Under the pieces are notes generated by a model. The model saw only the letters and a list, made by a program, of their open reading frames with translations, was not told the origin of the DNA and did not search any database. The position numbers were made by a program, and so were the translations under genes. From Elioraea rosea (lineage in GTDB: Bacteria > Pseudomonadota > Alphaproteobacteria > Acetobacterales > Acetobacteraceae), in the NCBI RefSeq assembly GCF_007644105.1, contig NZ_VFAC01000002.1, forward strand, positions 1-64,000: a stretch of 64,000 nucleotides of DNA, given 5' to 3'. Position 1 is the first letter of the stretch, and every line of letters begins with the position of its first letter. This document shows, in pieces, positions 62,493 to 64,000 of the stretch.

Positions 62493-63418
62493 CGCGCGCG
62501 CTTCCCCTTCCCCGGCTTCGCTGCCTTCGGCGGCTTCGCTCCCTTCCTCGGGAAACGCCTCCGGAAATCCTCCGCCATCTCCTCGAGGGTAACGAAGCGA
62601 ACGCCAGGCTGCGCCATCATGTGCGAGATGAGCCGCTCAAGCATGAGCAGCACCTGCGGCCGCCCCGACACGTCAGGGTGGATCGTCATCGGCACCACCG
62701 CGTAGTCGTTCTCGCGATAGACGAAGTCGAAATGGTCGCGCCAGATCTCCTCGAGCGCCCGCGGTGAGACGTATCCGTGCGAGTTCGGGAACTTCTTGAT
62801 GAACATCATCGGCGGCAGGTCATCGAGGTACCAGGAGGCCGGGATCTCCACGAGGCCGGTCTCTCGCCCCTTGGTGAAGGGCTTCATCCAGGTCTCTGCC
62901 GGCTTCGAGTAGTCGATGGGCGTCCAGCCGTCGCCGGTGCGCACGTAGTAGGGCGTCGTGTCCCGGTGCATCAGTGAGTGGTCGTAGAGGATGCCGCGCT
63001 CGACCAGGATCTCGATCGAGGTCGCGCTGACCTCCCACCAGGGCGCGACGTAGCCGACAGGCCGGCGCCCCCAATGCTTCTCGATCAGGCCGATGCACTT
63101 GTCGAAGATCGCCTCCTCCTGGGTGCGGGTCAGCGCAAGCGGATTCTCGTGGCTGTAGCCGTGCAGCCCAATCTCGTGCCCGGCGTTCGCCACTGCATCC
63201 GTCATCTCGGGGAAGCTCTCGATCGTGTGGCCCGGGATGAAGAAGGACTGCTTCATGCCGAAGCGCTCGAACAGCGTCAGGATGCGCGGCATGCCCACCT
63301 CGGCGGCGAACACGCCTCGGCTGATGTCACCGGGGCTGTCCTCCCCGATATAGCTGCCGAGCCAGCCGGCAACCGCGTCGCAGTGCACGCTGAAGGCGCA
63401 GAGGATTTCCTTGGGCAT
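62489..63418 (-). CDS. Polysaccharide-deacetylase-fold hydrolase, probable cyclic-imide amidohydrolase (HpPgdA-like)
   Basis: A 309-residue CE4-fold protein without signal peptide or membrane segment. The metal triad of the HpPgdA branch is complete: D14 in [10 protein letters not shown] and H86/H90 in [18 protein letters not shown] and [16 protein letters not shown] follow. The family includes peptidoglycan deacetylase of Helicobacter, but also cyclic imide hydrolases and allantoinase-like enzymes. The cytoplasmic nature and ATGA coupling to HyuA favour hydrolysis of a cyclic imide or carbamoyl compound over cell-wall work. The tail is rich in Lys, Ala and Pro. AGGGAGAA precedes the ATG. Confidence 0.82.
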   Translation of the reverse strand: MPKEILCAFSVHCDAVAGWLGSYIGEDSPGDISRGVFAAEVGMPRILTLFERFGMKQSFFIPGHTIESFPEMTDAVANAGHEIGLHGYSHENPLALTRTQEEAIFDKCIGLIEKHWGRRPVGYVAPWWEVSATSIEILVERGILYDHSLMHRDTTPYYVRTGDGWTPIDYSKPAETWMKPFTKGRETGLVEIPASWYLDDLPPMMFIKKFPNSHGYVSPRALEEIWRDHFDFVYRENDYAVVPMTIHPDVSGRPQVLLMLERLISHMMAQPGVRFVTLEEMAEDFRRRFPRKGAKPPKAAKPGKGKRAR

Positions 63419-63670
63419 CGTTCGCTGTTCTCCCTGTGTCGCTCAGGCGCGGTCGTTCCGCCGCGCAACGGTGTCGAGCCTGGCAAGCACCGCTTTGGAC
63501 TGGATGGCGTCGGACTCGCCGATTGCTGCCCGTGCACGGCGCACGGAATGGCCAAGCTCAGCGCAGATATCCCCCATCGCTCCCCACCCGGCTCATCGGC
63601 CCGCTTCCGGCACGAGGCTTGCAAACATCGTGCCCACGGCAGGAACGCCGAAGCAATCCCGGGGAGGACC

Positions 63671-64000
63671 ATGGCCTACCGCATCTCCGTCGACACGGGT
63701 GGAACCTTCACCGACGTGGTGGTGCTCGATCGCGCTGGGCACATGCACATCGGAAAGGCACTGACAACCCATGAGCGCATCTTCGACGGCATGGCGGCAG
63801 CGATCGCGGTGGTCGCAGCCGATCTCGGCATCACCGCGGAGGCGCTGCTTGCGGAGGCGGCAACCCTCGTCTACGGAACCACGCGGGCGACCAACGCGGT
63901 GGTGACGAAACGGACCGCGCGTACCGCATTCCTGACCACGCGGGGCTTCCGAGACACGCTCACCCTGAAGGAGGGCGGCAAGCACGGCCCGCACGATTAT
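63671..64000 (+). CDS. hyuA: Hydantoinase A/oxoprolinase-family subunit (fourth, cut by window edge)
   Basis: The first 110 codons of another HyuA-type protein: MAYRISVDTGGTFTDVVVLD, then YGTTRATNAVVTKRTARTAF and TTRGFRDTLTLKEGGKHGP. The strong ribosome site GGGGAGGACC is directly upstream of the ATG. It is divergent from the deacetylase-fold gene across 252 bases in which I see no other gene. The RATNAV and KEGG wording differs from the three complete copies and recalls the acetone/acetophenone-carboxylase branch, but the fragment is short. Confidence 0.85.
   Translation, partial: MAYRISVDTGGTFTDVVVLDRAGHMHIGKALTTHERIFDGMAAAIAVVAADLGITAEALLAEAATLVYGTTRATNAVVTKRTARTAFLTTRGFRDTLTLKEGGKHGPHDY

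Overview
The window is GC-rich and densely coded, with many ATGA/GTGA start-stop overlaps. It carries ABC and TRAP uptake systems, a Cox/xanthine-dehydrogenase-type molybdenum hydroxylase, OpgGH glucan genes and several HyuA/HyuB sets. This mix fits a metabolically versatile alphaproteobacterium; Acetobacteraceae/Rhodospirillales is my guess from gene content, not from a marker gene. I saw no rRNA, tRNA, CRISPR array, transposase or phage gene.

Left part (1-5.1 kb): a truncated exported protein and a divergent LysR regulator, then a minus-strand OsmF/YehYXW-type osmoprotectant ABC operon.

Core (5.4-25.5 kb): about 18 consecutive plus-strand genes, mostly overlapping or separated by a few bases, that look like one operon. 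It begins with a branched-chain-type ABC transporter whose last ATPase is fused to a Tm-1-like (UPF0261) domain. A Tm-1-associated TIM-barrel protein, a flotillin-like membrane protein with a very regular 11-residue coiled-coil repeat, and two START-like proteins follow. Next come a molybdenum hydroxylase whose large subunit is encoded as two proteins, and its CoxD/CoxE-type maturation factors. Three hydrolase genes close the operon: an amidohydrolase, a metallo-beta-lactamase-fold lactonase, and an SMP-30/isochorismatase fusion lacking the catalytic cysteine. My inference is a dedicated system for uptake, oxidative hydroxylation and ring or ester/amide opening of an unknown, perhaps heterocyclic, compound. 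This is the most novel part of the window.

Middle (25.6-41.3 kb): a TTC38-like protein, a GlxA-type AraC regulator broken by one stop codon, and a small cytochrome c. A tandem glycine riboswitch with a recognisable promoter precedes a DadA-type amino-acid oxidoreductase. A LysR-controlled TRAP transporter operon ends with an HD-domain protein. OpgG/OpgH (osmoregulated periplasmic glucan) and an MmgE/PrpD protein follow.

Right part (41.4-64 kb): three complete HyuA/HyuB (hydantoinase/oxoprolinase/acetophenone-carboxylase superfamily) pairs plus the start of a fourth HyuA. They are interleaved with a second TRAP transporter, a class III aminotransferase, and a polysaccharide-deacetylase-fold protein that probably acts as a cyclic-imide-type amidohydrolase. 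A LysR-controlled DabB/DabA inorganic-carbon uptake pair sits among them. The region looks like a scavenging island for cyclic amides and organic acids.
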